Positions 1 to 7,470 of a stretch of 64,000 nt of DNA are shown here, piece after piece; position 1 is the stretch's first letter; every line of letters starts with the position of its first letter. Position numbers and translations under genes: made by a program. Source of the stretch: Thauera sedimentorum (GTDB lineage Bacteria; Pseudomonadota; Gammaproteobacteria; Burkholderiales; Rhodocyclaceae); contig NZ_JACTAH010000003.1 in the NCBI RefSeq assembly GCF_014489115.1, positions 62,001-126,000 of the forward strand, given 5' to 3'. The notes beneath the pieces are model-generated. The model ran no database searches. It was given only the letters and a program-made list of their open reading frames with translations, and was not told where the DNA came from.

Positions 1-1
1 G

Positions 2-715
2 TTCGAGCGCGGCGCGCTGGTGTGTTCGGTGTGCACCGGCTCCCTGTTGCTGGCCGAGGCGGGCCTGCTGGACGGTCTGCCGGCCACCACCCACTGGTGC
101 GCCACCGGCCTGTTCCGCGAGCACTACCCCCTGGTCCGCCTGCACCCGGAGCGCATCCTGGTGCCGGCCGGCCCCGCGCACCGCATCGTCACCAGCGGCG
201 GCCAGGCCTCCTGGGAGGACCTCGCCCTTCATCTGGTCGCCCGCCTGTGCGGCGAGGCCGAGGCGGTGCGCATCGCCAAGGTGTTCATCTTCGGCGACCG
301 CAGCGAAGGCCAGCTGCCCTTCGCCACCATGTGCCGGGTGGCCCGCCACGAGGATGCGGCCATCGCGCGCAGCCAGGCGTGGATCGCCGAGCACTACGAC
401 CACAACAACCCGGTGGGCGAGATGGCCGCGCGCTCCGGCCTTGCCGAGCGCTCGTTCAAGCGCCGCTTCAAGGCCGCCACCGGCCTCACCCCGCTGGCCT
501 ACGTGCATGCGCTGCGCATCGAGGAGGCCAAGCACCTGCTGGAGCGCAGCAGCACCGCGGTCGAGACCATCGCCGCCATGGTAGGCTACGGCGACCCCGC
601 CTTCTTCCGCCGCCTGTTCCGCCGCACCGCCGGCGTGAGCCCGGCGCAGTACCGGCGGCGCTACCAGACCATAGGGCATGTGCAGGACGACGCCCCCGGC
701 AGGACACAGGAATGA
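2..715 (+). CDS. GlxA-family transcriptional regulator (DJ-1/PfpI domain plus AraC HTH), 5'-truncated by the window edge
   Basis: The frame is open from base 2, so the gene begins before the window; the visible part is 237 residues. It opens in the nucleophile-elbow region of a DJ-1/PfpI-like domain (SVCTGSLLLAEAGLLDG, then ATTHW), which in GlxA-type regulators is usually a non-catalytic sensory domain. The C-terminal third is an AraC DNA-binding domain with two helix-turn-helix units (around ERSFKRRFKAATGLTP and the GYGDPAFFRRLFRR segment). The stop overlaps the next start as ATGA, so it is probably co-transcribed with the Lrp-type gene. Effector and targets cannot be told from sequence. Confidence 0.9.
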   Translation, partial: FERGALVCSVCTGSLLLAEAGLLDGLPATTHWCATGLFREHYPLVRLHPERILVPAGPAHRIVTSGGQASWEDLALHLVARLCGEAEAVRIAKVFIFGDRSEGQLPFATMCRVARHEDAAIARSQAWIAEHYDHNNPVGEMAARSGLAERSFKRRFKAATGLTPLAYVHALRIEEAKHLLERSSTAVETIAAMVGYGDPAFFRRLFRRTAGVSPAQYRRRYQTIGHVQDDAPGRTQE

Positions 716-1170
716 AACTCGACCCCACCCAGCGCCGCATCCTGGCGCTGCTGCAGAAAGACTCCACCCTCAGCACCCAGGCGCTGGCCGACAAGGTCGG
801 CATGTCGCCCTCGCCGTGCTGGCGGCGGGTCAAGGAGATGGAGGAAGCCGGCATCATCCGCGGCTACGTCGCCCTGGCCGATCGCCAGAAGCTGGGCCTG
901 GGCACCTGCGTGTGGGTGCGGGTGAAGCTCAAGAAGCACAGCACCGAGGTGCTCGACCGCTTCGAGCAGGTGGTCAAGGGCTACGACGAGGTGGTCGAAT
1001 GCTACGAGTTGCTGGGCGAGACCGACTGCCTGCTCAAGCTCTACCTGCCCAACCTGGAAGCCTTCTCGGTGTTCATGCACAACTTCCTGCTGAAGATTCC
1101 CGAGGTGGACGTCACCCACTCCAGCGTGGCGCTGCGCGAGATCAAGAACGAAACGGCCCTGCCGCTTTGA
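712..1170 (+). CDS. Lrp/AsnC-family transcriptional regulator
   Basis: A 152-residue protein of typical Lrp/AsnC length. The N-terminal winged helix (residues about 5-50: ILALLQKDSTLSTQALADKVG, then SPSPCWRRVKEME) is followed by a C-terminal RAM-type ligand and oligomerisation domain (about 70-145). The family binds amino acids and acts locally or globally on amino-acid metabolism. The start at 712 overlaps the stop of the upstream GlxA-like gene (ATGA), which argues for translational coupling of two regulators. A hairpin after the stop (1224-1247) probably ends the transcript. The ligand is unknown; the nearest amino-acid catabolic genes are about 8 kb away. Confidence 0.92.
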   Translation: MKLDPTQRRILALLQKDSTLSTQALADKVGMSPSPCWRRVKEMEEAGIIRGYVALADRQKLGLGTCVWVRVKLKKHSTEVLDRFEQVVKGYDEVVECYELLGETDCLLKLYLPNLEAFSVFMHNFLLKIPEVDVTHSSVALREIKNETALPL

Positions 1171-1223
1171 GGCCACCGCCCCATCCCAGCTAAGCGGGTA
1201 CGCCCTGCCCGACGCACCACTCC

Positions 1224-1247
1224 AAAGCCCGCCACCCGGCGGGCTTT
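1224..1247 (+). terminator. Hairpin after the Lrp-type gene
   Basis: Perfect 10-bp stem AAAGCCCGCC / GGCGGGCTTT with an ACCC loop, 53 bases after the lrp-type stop. The T-run is short and broken (TTTGTGCTTT), so this may be a weak or two-way terminator. It separates the regulators from the NifA-type sites that follow. Confidence 0.6.
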
Positions 1248-1255
1248 GTGCTTTC

Positions 1256-1271
1256 TGTGGTGTGCCCAACA
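1256..1271 (+). promoter_or_regulatory. NifA upstream activator site 1 (TGT-N10-ACA)
   Basis: TGT at 1256-1258 and ACA at 1269-1271 with exactly ten bases between, the NifA consensus. It lies about 125 bp upstream of the predicted sigma-54 transcription start, within the normal range for an enhancer-binding protein. Confidence 0.65.
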
Positions 1272-1283
1272 GGGCTGGCCGAT

Positions 1284-1299
1284 TGTCACACAGGCGACA
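1284..1299 (+). promoter_or_regulatory. NifA upstream activator site 2 (TGT-N10-ACA)
   Basis: TGT at 1284-1286 and ACA at 1297-1299, again with ten bases between. The two sites are 28 bp apart centre to centre, close to three helical turns. Together with the -24/-12 element at 1363 they form a standard nif-type promoter. Confidence 0.65.
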
Positions 1300-1362
1300 A
1301 GCCCGCCCGGGCGCTCGGCTCCCAAGCCCGCATGATTCGCGGCCTGCAGCGCTGCCGGCGGC

Positions 1363-1378
1363 TGGTACTGCTCTTGCT
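1363..1378 (+). promoter_or_regulatory. Sigma-54 (RpoN) -24/-12 promoter of the nif-accessory operon
   Basis: TGGTAC-N5-TTGCT, with GG (1364-1365) and GC (1376-1377) separated by the required ten bases. The predicted start of transcription is near 1388, about 22 bases before the first ATG at 1411. The combination with two NifA sites upstream makes a chance match unlikely. Confidence 0.75.
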
Positions 1379-1410
1379 GGTACCCCAGTACCCCGGCCCG
1401 TGGCTCCGTC

Positions 1411-3069
1411 ATGAACAGTCCGACTTGCGAACTTCCCGCTGCACTCGACCTCATCCGCGACTATCACCAGCGCACCAAGCATCGCTTCGAGGCCTATGCC
1501 CGCAGCCCCGGCTCCCTGGACTGGGACGAGATGCCGGCACCGTTCCGCCACTACGAGGGCTGCCCGCAGATCGCCCTGCCGCTGCTGCAGGAAGCCCGCG
1601 CCGGTACGCCACTGGGCAACGCACTGGCGCGCCCGTTCGGCAGCCTCGATCAAGCCATCGAAGCGGTGCCGGTCGACCTGGCCAGCATCGCGGCCCTGTT
1701 GCAGCTGTCGCTGGGTCTCACCGCCTGGAAGAACCTCGGCCCGGACCGCTGGGCGGTGCGCGCCAATCCCTCGAGCGGCAACCTGCACCCCACCGAAGCC
1801 TGGCTGCTGATCCACGGCATCGCCGGTCTGGCTGATGGCCTCTACCACTACCGCCCGGAAAACCACAGCATCGAACTGCGCGCCGCCCACCCGGCCGGCA
1901 CCGGCCAGCCACGGCTGGCGGTGGCACTGAGTTCGGTGATGTGGCGCGAGGCCTGGAAGTACGGCGAGCGCGCCTTCCGCTACTGCCAGCTGGATACCGG
2001 CCATGCCGCCGGCTGCCTGCGCATGGCCGCGGCTTGCCTGGGCTGGGGCCTGCAGGAGCAGCCGCAGTTGGCCAGCACCGATCTGGCGGCGCTGCTGGGA
2101 GTCGACCGCCAGCAGGACTACCCGGCGCGCAAGACCCCGGCGACCGAGATCGAGGAAGCCGAACTGCTGCTGGCGATCCGTCATCCGCAACTGCCCGCCT
2201 TCGAACTGAGCAGCGCCCAGGCCCGCGAGCTGGCGGCCGGTGCCCGCTGGCAGGGCGTGGCCAGCAGCATCGACCGCCATCCGATGTACCGCTGGCCGGT
2301 GATCGACGCGGTGGCCGAAGCCAGCCGCCAGCCGGCGGGCAGCATCGCCCCCGCTTACGACCTGCCCGCGCCGCTGCCGCGCCAGATGGCGTGCGAACGC
2401 CCGGCCGCCGAACTGATCCTCGGCCGGCGCAGCGCCCAGCGTTTCGATCACTACTACCACCTGCCGCGGGCCACCCTGCGCAGCCTGCTGCAACGCCTGC
2501 AGCCAGTGGCCGCAGCGCCCTGGGATTGCCTGAGCCAGCCCTCGAACGCCGCCCTGCTGCTGTTCGTTCAGCACGTGGAAGACATGGCGCCAGGCCTGTA
2601 CCTGCTGCTGCGCGACGCCACCATCGGCCCTGCCCTGCTGGCCGAACTCGGCCCGCGTTTCGAATGCAACCCGGTGGAAGGCTTCGACCAACTCTATCTG
2701 CTGGCCGCCCGCCAGCCGGTGGAACTGCAGCGCATCGCCCGCAACCTGCACTGCCATCAGGAGCTGGCCGCCAATGCCTGCTTCGCCGCCGGCATGCTGT
2801 GCGCCTTCGACGACAACATCGCGGCCCAGCCCTGGGCCTATCGCCAGCTCTACCGCCAGTGCGGCCTGCTCGGCCAGCAGCTCTACCTGGAAGCCGAGGC
2901 CCACGGCCTGCGCGGCACCGGCATCGGCTGCTTCTTCGACGATCCCGTCCACGAGCTGCTGGGCCTCAGCGGCCAGCGCTGGCAGAGCCTGTATCACTTC
3001 ACGGTGGGCAGCCCGGTCAACGACCCGCGCATCGAGTCGACCCCGGCCTATGCCGACCGCCAGCCTTGA
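1411..3069 (+). CDS. SagB/ThcOx-type double nitroreductase-like oxidoreductase, nif-associated
   Basis: A 552-residue protein with two tandem nitroreductase-like halves: residues about 80-270 (VRANPSSGNLHPTEAWLL, the FMN-site signature of SagB/ThcOx dehydrogenases) and about 320-540 (RSAQRFD, then GTGIGCFFDDPVHELLG). SagB enzymes oxidise azolines in peptide maturation, but no YcaO/SagCD or precursor peptide is nearby. Proteins of this type are also known as nif-cluster neighbours in diazotrophs, where an FMN redox role is assumed and not shown. It is the first gene behind the NifA/sigma-54 promoter, with the rhodanese gene 24 bases downstream. Confidence 0.85.
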   Translation: MNSPTCELPAALDLIRDYHQRTKHRFEAYARSPGSLDWDEMPAPFRHYEGCPQIALPLLQEARAGTPLGNALARPFGSLDQAIEAVPVDLASIAALLQLSLGLTAWKNLGPDRWAVRANPSSGNLHPTEAWLLIHGIAGLADGLYHYRPENHSIELRAAHPAGTGQPRLAVALSSVMWREAWKYGERAFRYCQLDTGHAAGCLRMAAACLGWGLQEQPQLASTDLAALLGVDRQQDYPARKTPATEIEEAELLLAIRHPQLPAFELSSAQARELAAGARWQGVASSIDRHPMYRWPVIDAVAEASRQPAGSIAPAYDLPAPLPRQMACERPAAELILGRRSAQRFDHYYHLPRATLRSLLQRLQPVAAAPWDCLSQPSNAALLLFVQHVEDMAPGLYLLLRDATIGPALLAELGPRFECNPVEGFDQLYLLAARQPVELQRIARNLHCHQELAANACFAAGMLCAFDDNIAAQPWAYRQLYRQCGLLGQQLYLEAEAHGLRGTGIGCFFDDPVHELLGLSGQRWQSLYHFTVGSPVNDPRIESTPAYADRQP

Positions 3070-3093
3070 ACCCGCCCTTTTGGAGCTTCAATC

Positions 3094-3441
3094 ATGAGCC
3101 GTGCCGAACGTGTCCCCTTCCAGTGCCTGCCAGCGGCCGAGGCCGCCGAACTGATCCGCAAGGAGCGCGAAATCCGCATCTTCGACGTGCGCGACATGCC
3201 CAGCTACCAGCAGGCGCATGTCGAAGGCGCCATGCAGCTCACCGAAGATCGCGTGCCGCTGTGGGTGGGCAAGATCGCCAGGACCACGCCGGTGCTGATC
3301 TACTGCTACCACGGCAACGCCAGTCAGACCTTCGCGCAGATGTTCAGCGACTTCCGCTTCCAGCGCGTGTATAGCGTCGATGGCGGCTACCGTCCGCTGG
3401 CCGATGCCCTTGCCGGCATCCCGGAAACGGAGGGTGCCTGA
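3094..3441 (+). CDS. Single-domain rhodanese (GlpE/RhdN type)
   Basis: A 115-residue single rhodanese domain. The active-site loop is CYHGNAS with the catalytic cysteine at residue 71, almost the same as the GlpE loop; the CDC25-like DVRD motif (31-34) and the VYSVDGGY strand are also present. Such enzymes move sulfane sulfur from thiosulfate or persulfide donors to acceptors. In diazotrophs a nif-linked rhodanese (RhdN in Azotobacter) is thought to feed sulfur to Fe-S cluster assembly. It lies second in the operon and abuts the ankyrin gene with no gap. Confidence 0.9.
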   Translation: MSRAERVPFQCLPAAEAAELIRKEREIRIFDVRDMPSYQQAHVEGAMQLTEDRVPLWVGKIARTTPVLIYCYHGNASQTFAQMFSDFRFQRVYSVDGGYRPLADALAGIPETEGA

Positions 3442-3891
3442 GTGACGATCAGCAGCGAACTCCAGGCCTTCCTGGCGCAGTGGAACTACCCGCCGGACGA
3501 CATCGATGCCCGCGGCCCGCATGGCCTCACCCCACTGATGCGCGCCGCCCTGCAGGGCGAACTCGCACCGGCCAAGGAACTGCTGGCGCTGGGCGCCGAT
3601 GTGCATCGGCGCAATGACGACGGCAACACCGCGCTGTGGCTGGCCTGCGTGCCACGCAACGTCGAGCTGGTGCAGGCGCTGATCGCTGCTGGCATCGAAC
3701 TCGACAACCGCAACGACGCCGGCTCCACCGCGCTGATGTACACCGCCTCCAGCAACCGCCCGGAACTGCTCAAGCTGCTGCTGGAGGCCGGCGCCGATCC
3801 GCAGGTACGTAATTTCGACGACATGCGCGCCGTCGAGCTGGCGTCCTCCCTGGCCTGCCTCAAGCTGCTGCGCCACACCCTGACCGAGTGA
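3442..3891 (+). CDS. Ankyrin-repeat protein, nif-associated
   Basis: A 149-residue protein with a GTG start directly after the rhodanese stop. It has about three clear ankyrin repeats: HGLTPLMRAALQGELAPAKELL, DGNTALWLACVPRNVELVQALI and AGSTALMYTASSNRPELLKLLL. The consensus TPL/TAL and G-ADP turns are intact and the last repeat is degenerate. There is no signal peptide, so it should be cytoplasmic. Ankyrin proteins are scaffolds; here a partner among the neighbouring redox and cofactor proteins is likely but not identifiable. Small ankyrin genes are known next to nif genes in other proteobacteria. Confidence 0.88.
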   Translation: MTISSELQAFLAQWNYPPDDIDARGPHGLTPLMRAALQGELAPAKELLALGADVHRRNDDGNTALWLACVPRNVELVQALIAAGIELDNRNDAGSTALMYTASSNRPELLKLLLEAGADPQVRNFDDMRAVELASSLACLKLLRHTLTE

Positions 3892-3900
3892 GGTGATCCC

Positions 3901-4260
3901 ATGAGCGAACCGTTGCGGCTGGCGGTGGCCAGCAAGGAAGGCCAGGCCATCAGCGACCACTTCGGTCACGCCAGGCACTTTCGCATCTACGAAGTCAGCC
4001 CGGAGGACTGCCGCTATATCGAATCGCGCGACGTGGCGCACTACTGCCACGGCAACACCGGCAGCCAGAGCGCGATGGCGATGATCCTGGAGACCATCAA
4101 GGACTGCCGCGCGGTGTTCGTCGCCAAGATCGGCGACGGCCCGACCGAGAAGCTGGCGAAGATCGGCGTGAGCGCCGTCTCCAGCTACGCCTGGGAAGAC
4201 ATCGAACCCTCGCTGCTCGACTACGCCCGCCGCACCGCAGCCGGCGAGGTCGTGGCATGA
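3901..4260 (+). CDS. NifX/NifB-C-terminal-like iron-molybdenum cofactor-binding protein
   Basis: A 119-residue single-domain protein of the dinitrogenase iron-molybdenum cofactor family (NifX, NafY core, NifB C-terminus). The N-terminal strand LRLAVAS and the signature SDHFGHAR (residues 18-25), followed by FRIYEV, are typical; the conserved histidines and C-terminal KIGDGPTEKLAKIGV are present. Family members bind NifB-co or FeMo-co precursors and carry or store them. This supports the nif link of the operon, although the family also has members outside nitrogen fixation. Its stop overlaps the next start as ATGA. Confidence 0.85.
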   Translation: MSEPLRLAVASKEGQAISDHFGHARHFRIYEVSPEDCRYIESRDVAHYCHGNTGSQSAMAMILETIKDCRAVFVAKIGDGPTEKLAKIGVSAVSSYAWEDIEPSLLDYARRTAAGEVVA

Positions 4261-4631
4261 AGACCGCCAGCGAGGTGCGGGACTGGGTCGCCAGCCAGGC
4301 GCTGACGCCCAGCGACGTCGATTGCGCCGTCACCGTGATGCTTAAGATCCTCGACGGCAAATGCAGGATGCGCCCGACCGAGAAGCAGGTGATGACTCAT
4401 CTGTACCACGCGGTGCGTGAGCGGCCCGGCATCCAGCTGGGCGCCGACATTCACCGCCTGATCGCCCAGGCCGGCGCGCAGCCGGACGAGGCGATGAAGC
4501 TCACCATCTACGAGAAACGCGTGCTGGCGGAGACCATGATCTCCCGCCCGGTCATGAAGGCCTTCAAGGCGATGATTCGCGAGCAAGGCCTGCTGGACCC
4601 GCGCCACGACGCCGAGGAAGCCGACGCATGA
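4257..4631 (+). CDS. Unknown small protein coupled to NifX-like and GST-like genes
   Basis: A 124-residue protein not recognised as a named family. It is hydrophilic, predicted mostly helical, with no membrane segment or signal peptide. A central stretch (residues about 45-75: TEKQVMTHLYHAVRERPGIQ) could be a helical bundle, and C36 is the only cysteine. It overlaps both neighbours by four bases (ATGA at 4257 and at 4628), so it is almost certainly made together with the NifX-like and GST-like proteins. A role in cofactor or Fe-S handling is guilt by association only. Confidence 0.75.
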   Translation: MKTASEVRDWVASQALTPSDVDCAVTVMLKILDGKCRMRPTEKQVMTHLYHAVRERPGIQLGADIHRLIAQAGAQPDEAMKLTIYEKRVLAETMISRPVMKAFKAMIREQGLLDPRHDAEEADA

Positions 4632-5263
4632 ACATGAAGCTCTACATGACCCCGGGCTCGTGCAGCACCGGCATCCACATCCTGCTGGAAGAGCTGGAGC
4701 AGGTGTTCGAGGTCTACCTGGTCAACCTGCTGGCCGGCGACAACCGCCGCCCGGAATACCTGGCGATGAACCCCAACGGCACCATCCCGACCCTGGTCAC
4801 CCCGGACGGCAGCCCGCTCACCGACTGGCAGTCAATCGCCTGGTGGCTGGGCAAGCGCTTCGCCAAAGGCAAGTTCCTGCCCGGCAACGAGGGGGACCGC
4901 GAACTCTGCCAGTGGGTCATGGACATGGCCGGCAAGAAGATCCACGGCGACGGCTTCCCCCGCATCTTCGTCACCGACGCCTACACCCGCGACGAAGGCC
5001 GCAAGTCGATGATCCACCGCCAGGGCGAGAAGATCGTGCAGGTCGGTTTCGAGGAAGTGCCACCCAAGCTGGAAGGCCGCAAGTACGTGCTGGGCGAACA
5101 GCCCTGCATCGCGGACTTCGCACTGTTCTACGTGGAGTTCTGGGCGGACCGCACCGGCATCGCCCTGCCCCAGCCGCTGCACGCGCATTACCAGCGCATG
5201 CTGCGCCGCCCGGCCGTGCGCCAGGTGCTGTCGGAAGAGGGTTACGGGAGCATGTTTCGCTGA
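4628..5263 (+). CDS. Glutathione S-transferase-like protein, nif-associated
   Basis: A 211-residue cytosolic GST. The N-terminal thioredoxin-like domain begins MKLYMTPGSCSTGIHILLEE, with the conserved cis-Pro loop in NPNGTIPTLVTPDG, and the C-terminal helical domain follows (EQPCIADFALFYVEFW). The S-C-S of the N-terminal motif fits a beta/theta-type GST where Ser or Cys activates glutathione. It is the last gene of the NifA-controlled operon. GST-like genes occur in nif clusters of some diazotrophs; the substrate is unknown. The end of the gene marks a sharp change in base composition towards A+T-rich DNA. Confidence 0.87.
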   Translation: MNMKLYMTPGSCSTGIHILLEELEQVFEVYLVNLLAGDNRRPEYLAMNPNGTIPTLVTPDGSPLTDWQSIAWWLGKRFAKGKFLPGNEGDRELCQWVMDMAGKKIHGDGFPRIFVTDAYTRDEGRKSMIHRQGEKIVQVGFEEVPPKLEGRKYVLGEQPCIADFALFYVEFWADRTGIALPQPLHAHYQRMLRRPAVRQVLSEEGYGSMFR

Positions 5264-5522
5264 CTAGGCCGATGGGGGCGTCGGAACGGCTGGAAATCGG
5301 CCATTGCCGTCGTTGGCTTTCTGTCGACAGTCAGGGCGGCAACGGATTGCTCAAAGGCCGTTCAACGGCAGCGGTCAGACCGGCACTGACTTGCATGGCA
5401 CACAGTGAATGCGCACAACGGGACTCCCGTGCAGGCTTTCCACAGTGAAGTTGGCTGAACATGATGTTACATTTAGGACTACAGCATTACGTGGTTACCA
5501 CAAGTCTGCCCAGGGGGAATCA
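5264..5522 (+). other. Intergenic junction between nif-accessory operon and A+T-rich island
   Basis: No convincing gene. It begins as high-G+C sequence and becomes A+T-rich after about 5450. A weak inverted repeat (GGCCGAT at 5267-5273, ATCGGCC at 5296-5302) could end the upstream transcript. The last part carries AGGGGG just before the island start codon at 5523. No integrase, tRNA or direct repeat marking an insertion point was seen. Confidence 0.5.
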
Positions 5523-6530
5523 ATGCTAGATGTCAGTTCAGCAAGGGTCACGCACTGCGTGGTTCATCGAGTAGGAAATCGTCTGCGGGAAGAAGGGTGT
5601 GAATTCTCACAGCAGGAAGTGCGCGGGACTGCGGAATTGCGCGGCACGCTTCTTCGACACTATCTCACACCCCTTGCAAAATCAGGCGAAGACTTTGAGT
5701 TCTATCACGAGTCCGATATCAGCCTGAATGCCGCAAAGCATTTCTCTGCGCGAATACTGGCTGACGAAGAAAATTTTGTGAGCGTCAGCCAGAATATTGC
5801 GAAACACCTTTACTCGGCTTCGATGCATCCCAGCATTGCGGAGGGTGAGTTCATCGTAATTCTCTTTCAGGATGTGCGAGTTGACGGCATACCACATGCG
5901 GCACTGGGGCTCTATAAGATTGAGCAACGTGAGAAATTCTTTGATATAGAAAAATCAGACGATTCCATAAACCTCATAGAAATCAATGGAATTCCAGTAA
6001 CCAGCATTCAAAAAGGCGCTCTGATTTTTGGAGACGACGTTGGCGTCTTCGTCAAAGAATCAGGCAGTCAGCAAACAAAGTACTGGGCAGAGCTTTTTCT
6101 GAAAGCGAGGCCAAGACAAACCAGAAAATCAACTTCCAAACTGGCCGCAGAATTTGTTAAGCAAGTCTGCTCAAGGATTGATATAGAGGCCGGAATGTCC
6201 TTGCGTCGAGATTTAGTTGACATTTTTTCCGCCAGTGCAACGGTCAACTATCGAGATGTGGAAGAGGTTTCTGAGCGATATCTAGATCGCGATGAAGTGA
6301 GTAGACTGACGCAGCAACTTGAGGATCATTCGGGCTTTTCGGCATTATCAGGAAGCGCACTCGATTCAGCGCTTCTCATTCGTCAAGCCAGAAACGTGCT
6401 CCGCCAATACCCCCTAGGCGATGGAATTGGCTTAACTGTCGCCAATCCCAAGGCTCGCTTGGAAAACTGCTCAATAAGTAAGACAAAGAATGGCTATCGG
6501 GCCATTATTGATATCGAACTTGGAGAATAG
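5523..6530 (+). CDS. NA37/YejK-family nucleoid-associated protein, first gene of the A+T-rich operon
   Basis: A 335-residue protein with the N-terminal pattern of NA37 (nucleoid-associated, YejK-like) proteins: VTHCVVHRVGNRLREEG, LLRHYLTPL, FYHESDISLN, SQNIAKHLYSASMHPSIAEGEF. It lacks a signal peptide or membrane segment. YejK itself is nucleoid-bound in E. coli and has no firm enzymatic role. The ATG at 5523 was chosen because AGGGGG lies just upstream and the homology starts there. The gene is much richer in A+T than its surroundings and stops two bases before the next start, so the three genes should be one transcript. NA37 proteins as operon partners of nuclease-like proteins are unusual. 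Confidence 0.8.
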   Translation: MLDVSSARVTHCVVHRVGNRLREEGCEFSQQEVRGTAELRGTLLRHYLTPLAKSGEDFEFYHESDISLNAAKHFSARILADEENFVSVSQNIAKHLYSASMHPSIAEGEFIVILFQDVRVDGIPHAALGLYKIEQREKFFDIEKSDDSINLIEINGIPVTSIQKGALIFGDDVGVFVKESGSQQTKYWAELFLKARPRQTRKSTSKLAAEFVKQVCSRIDIEAGMSLRRDLVDIFSASATVNYRDVEEVSERYLDRDEVSRLTQQLEDHSGFSALSGSALDSALLIRQARNVLRQYPLGDGIGLTVANPKARLENCSISKTKNGYRAIIDIELGE

Positions 6531-6532
6531 GA

Positions 6533-7468
6533 ATGGCAGGGGAGAAATCAAAAAGCTCCGGTGAAATCGGAGAGAGTATCGCTGCAGGGCTTTTGCATCG
6601 AATTGGGTGGAAAAAAAGCTTAAAAAACGTTCCCATAAAATGTAACACGCCGACTCATAGGAATGAAAAGGGAAATCAAAGGACTAGTCACGGAGAGGAC
6701 CAGATATTTCTGTACAACAATCCATTTCATGACGCAAGAACGGATGTGGTACATGTCTCGGTCAAGAACAAGATTGGCTCCTATCCTGCATCTGAGTCTG
6801 CATTAAAGCGAGAATTCAAAGAGCATCTAGCCGAGCTTCACGAGGTGATCGAGTGTGCCCGTTATAGCGAAGAAGTTTCTCAAGCGACCAAGGCATTCAA
6901 GGCGCGCAAGAAGGTCTCTCACTCCGGGCTCCTGATTTGGGTGCACAACGATGCAGAAGATATCGAGCGAGACATTAAGCCGATCTTGTCGAAAATCCGT
7001 TTGGAACAAGAGTCGGACGTCCCCATTTATTTGATCGACAGCGGGCGTGCGGGCTTCGTCATGAAGGTCATGGACGACATCGAGCGCCGCCAGAATGATT
7101 GGGCGTTCTTCTTCCCAGTCATTGGCACGGTCACTACTGTAGACGAGGCAAGAACTGGCGCATTTCTGCCTCTTGAGATAATTGCTTCGGACGTTCTGCC
7201 CATTGTTATGTACGAGGGCGAGAAGACAGAAATGATCATTTATGCAAATCAGGCATTCAGTACGGATGCGTACACAAAATTGATAGCCTATGGACTGAGA
7301 TTTTGTACAGGCCTGGTTGCAACCATAAGAATCGGTATGCCGGATTATAATCCCGCGACCGATAAGGCGGCTGCAGATCTGGCGAGACTGGCCTTTTCAG
7401 ACCGTAATGAAACGATTGAGCCTTTCTCTTTCAATCGCTCTATTTTGGCCCTTCTGAATGAGGCTTAG
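6533..7468 (+). CDS. Putative PD-(D/E)XK-superfamily nuclease-like protein (GapS4a-like N-terminus?)
   Basis: A 311-residue protein. The N-terminus has a layout resembling PD-(D/E)XK nucleases: a helix with G10-E-I-G-E14, then HGEDQIFLY (53-61), acidic residues D67 and D71, and strand VVHVSVKNK with K78. The usual E of E-x-K is Ser76, so this is a variant site. The rest (about 90-311) is not recognised. The pattern (SGE-GE, LL-IGW, HGEDQIF, VSVKN) recalls the GapS4a family of a reported two-gene defence system, but this is from memory and unchecked. It is the middle gene of the A+T-rich operon. Confidence 0.65.
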   Translation: MAGEKSKSSGEIGESIAAGLLHRIGWKKSLKNVPIKCNTPTHRNEKGNQRTSHGEDQIFLYNNPFHDARTDVVHVSVKNKIGSYPASESALKREFKEHLAELHEVIECARYSEEVSQATKAFKARKKVSHSGLLIWVHNDAEDIERDIKPILSKIRLEQESDVPIYLIDSGRAGFVMKVMDDIERRQNDWAFFFPVIGTVTTVDEARTGAFLPLEIIASDVLPIVMYEGEKTEMIIYANQAFSTDAYTKLIAYGLRFCTGLVATIRIGMPDYNPATDKAAADLARLAFSDRNETIEPFSFNRSILALLNEA

Positions 7469-7470
7469 TC

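Noticed and set aside
661..2997. A 778-residue open frame on the minus strand
   Set aside because: Antisense to the Lrp and SagB-like genes; composition is the usual Ala/Gly/Arg/Gln-rich shadow of G+C-rich codons and no domain is visible.
5396..5412. Sigma-54-like sequence (TGGCAC then TGC) before the A+T-rich operon
   Set aside because: GG and GC are separated by 12 and not 10 bases.
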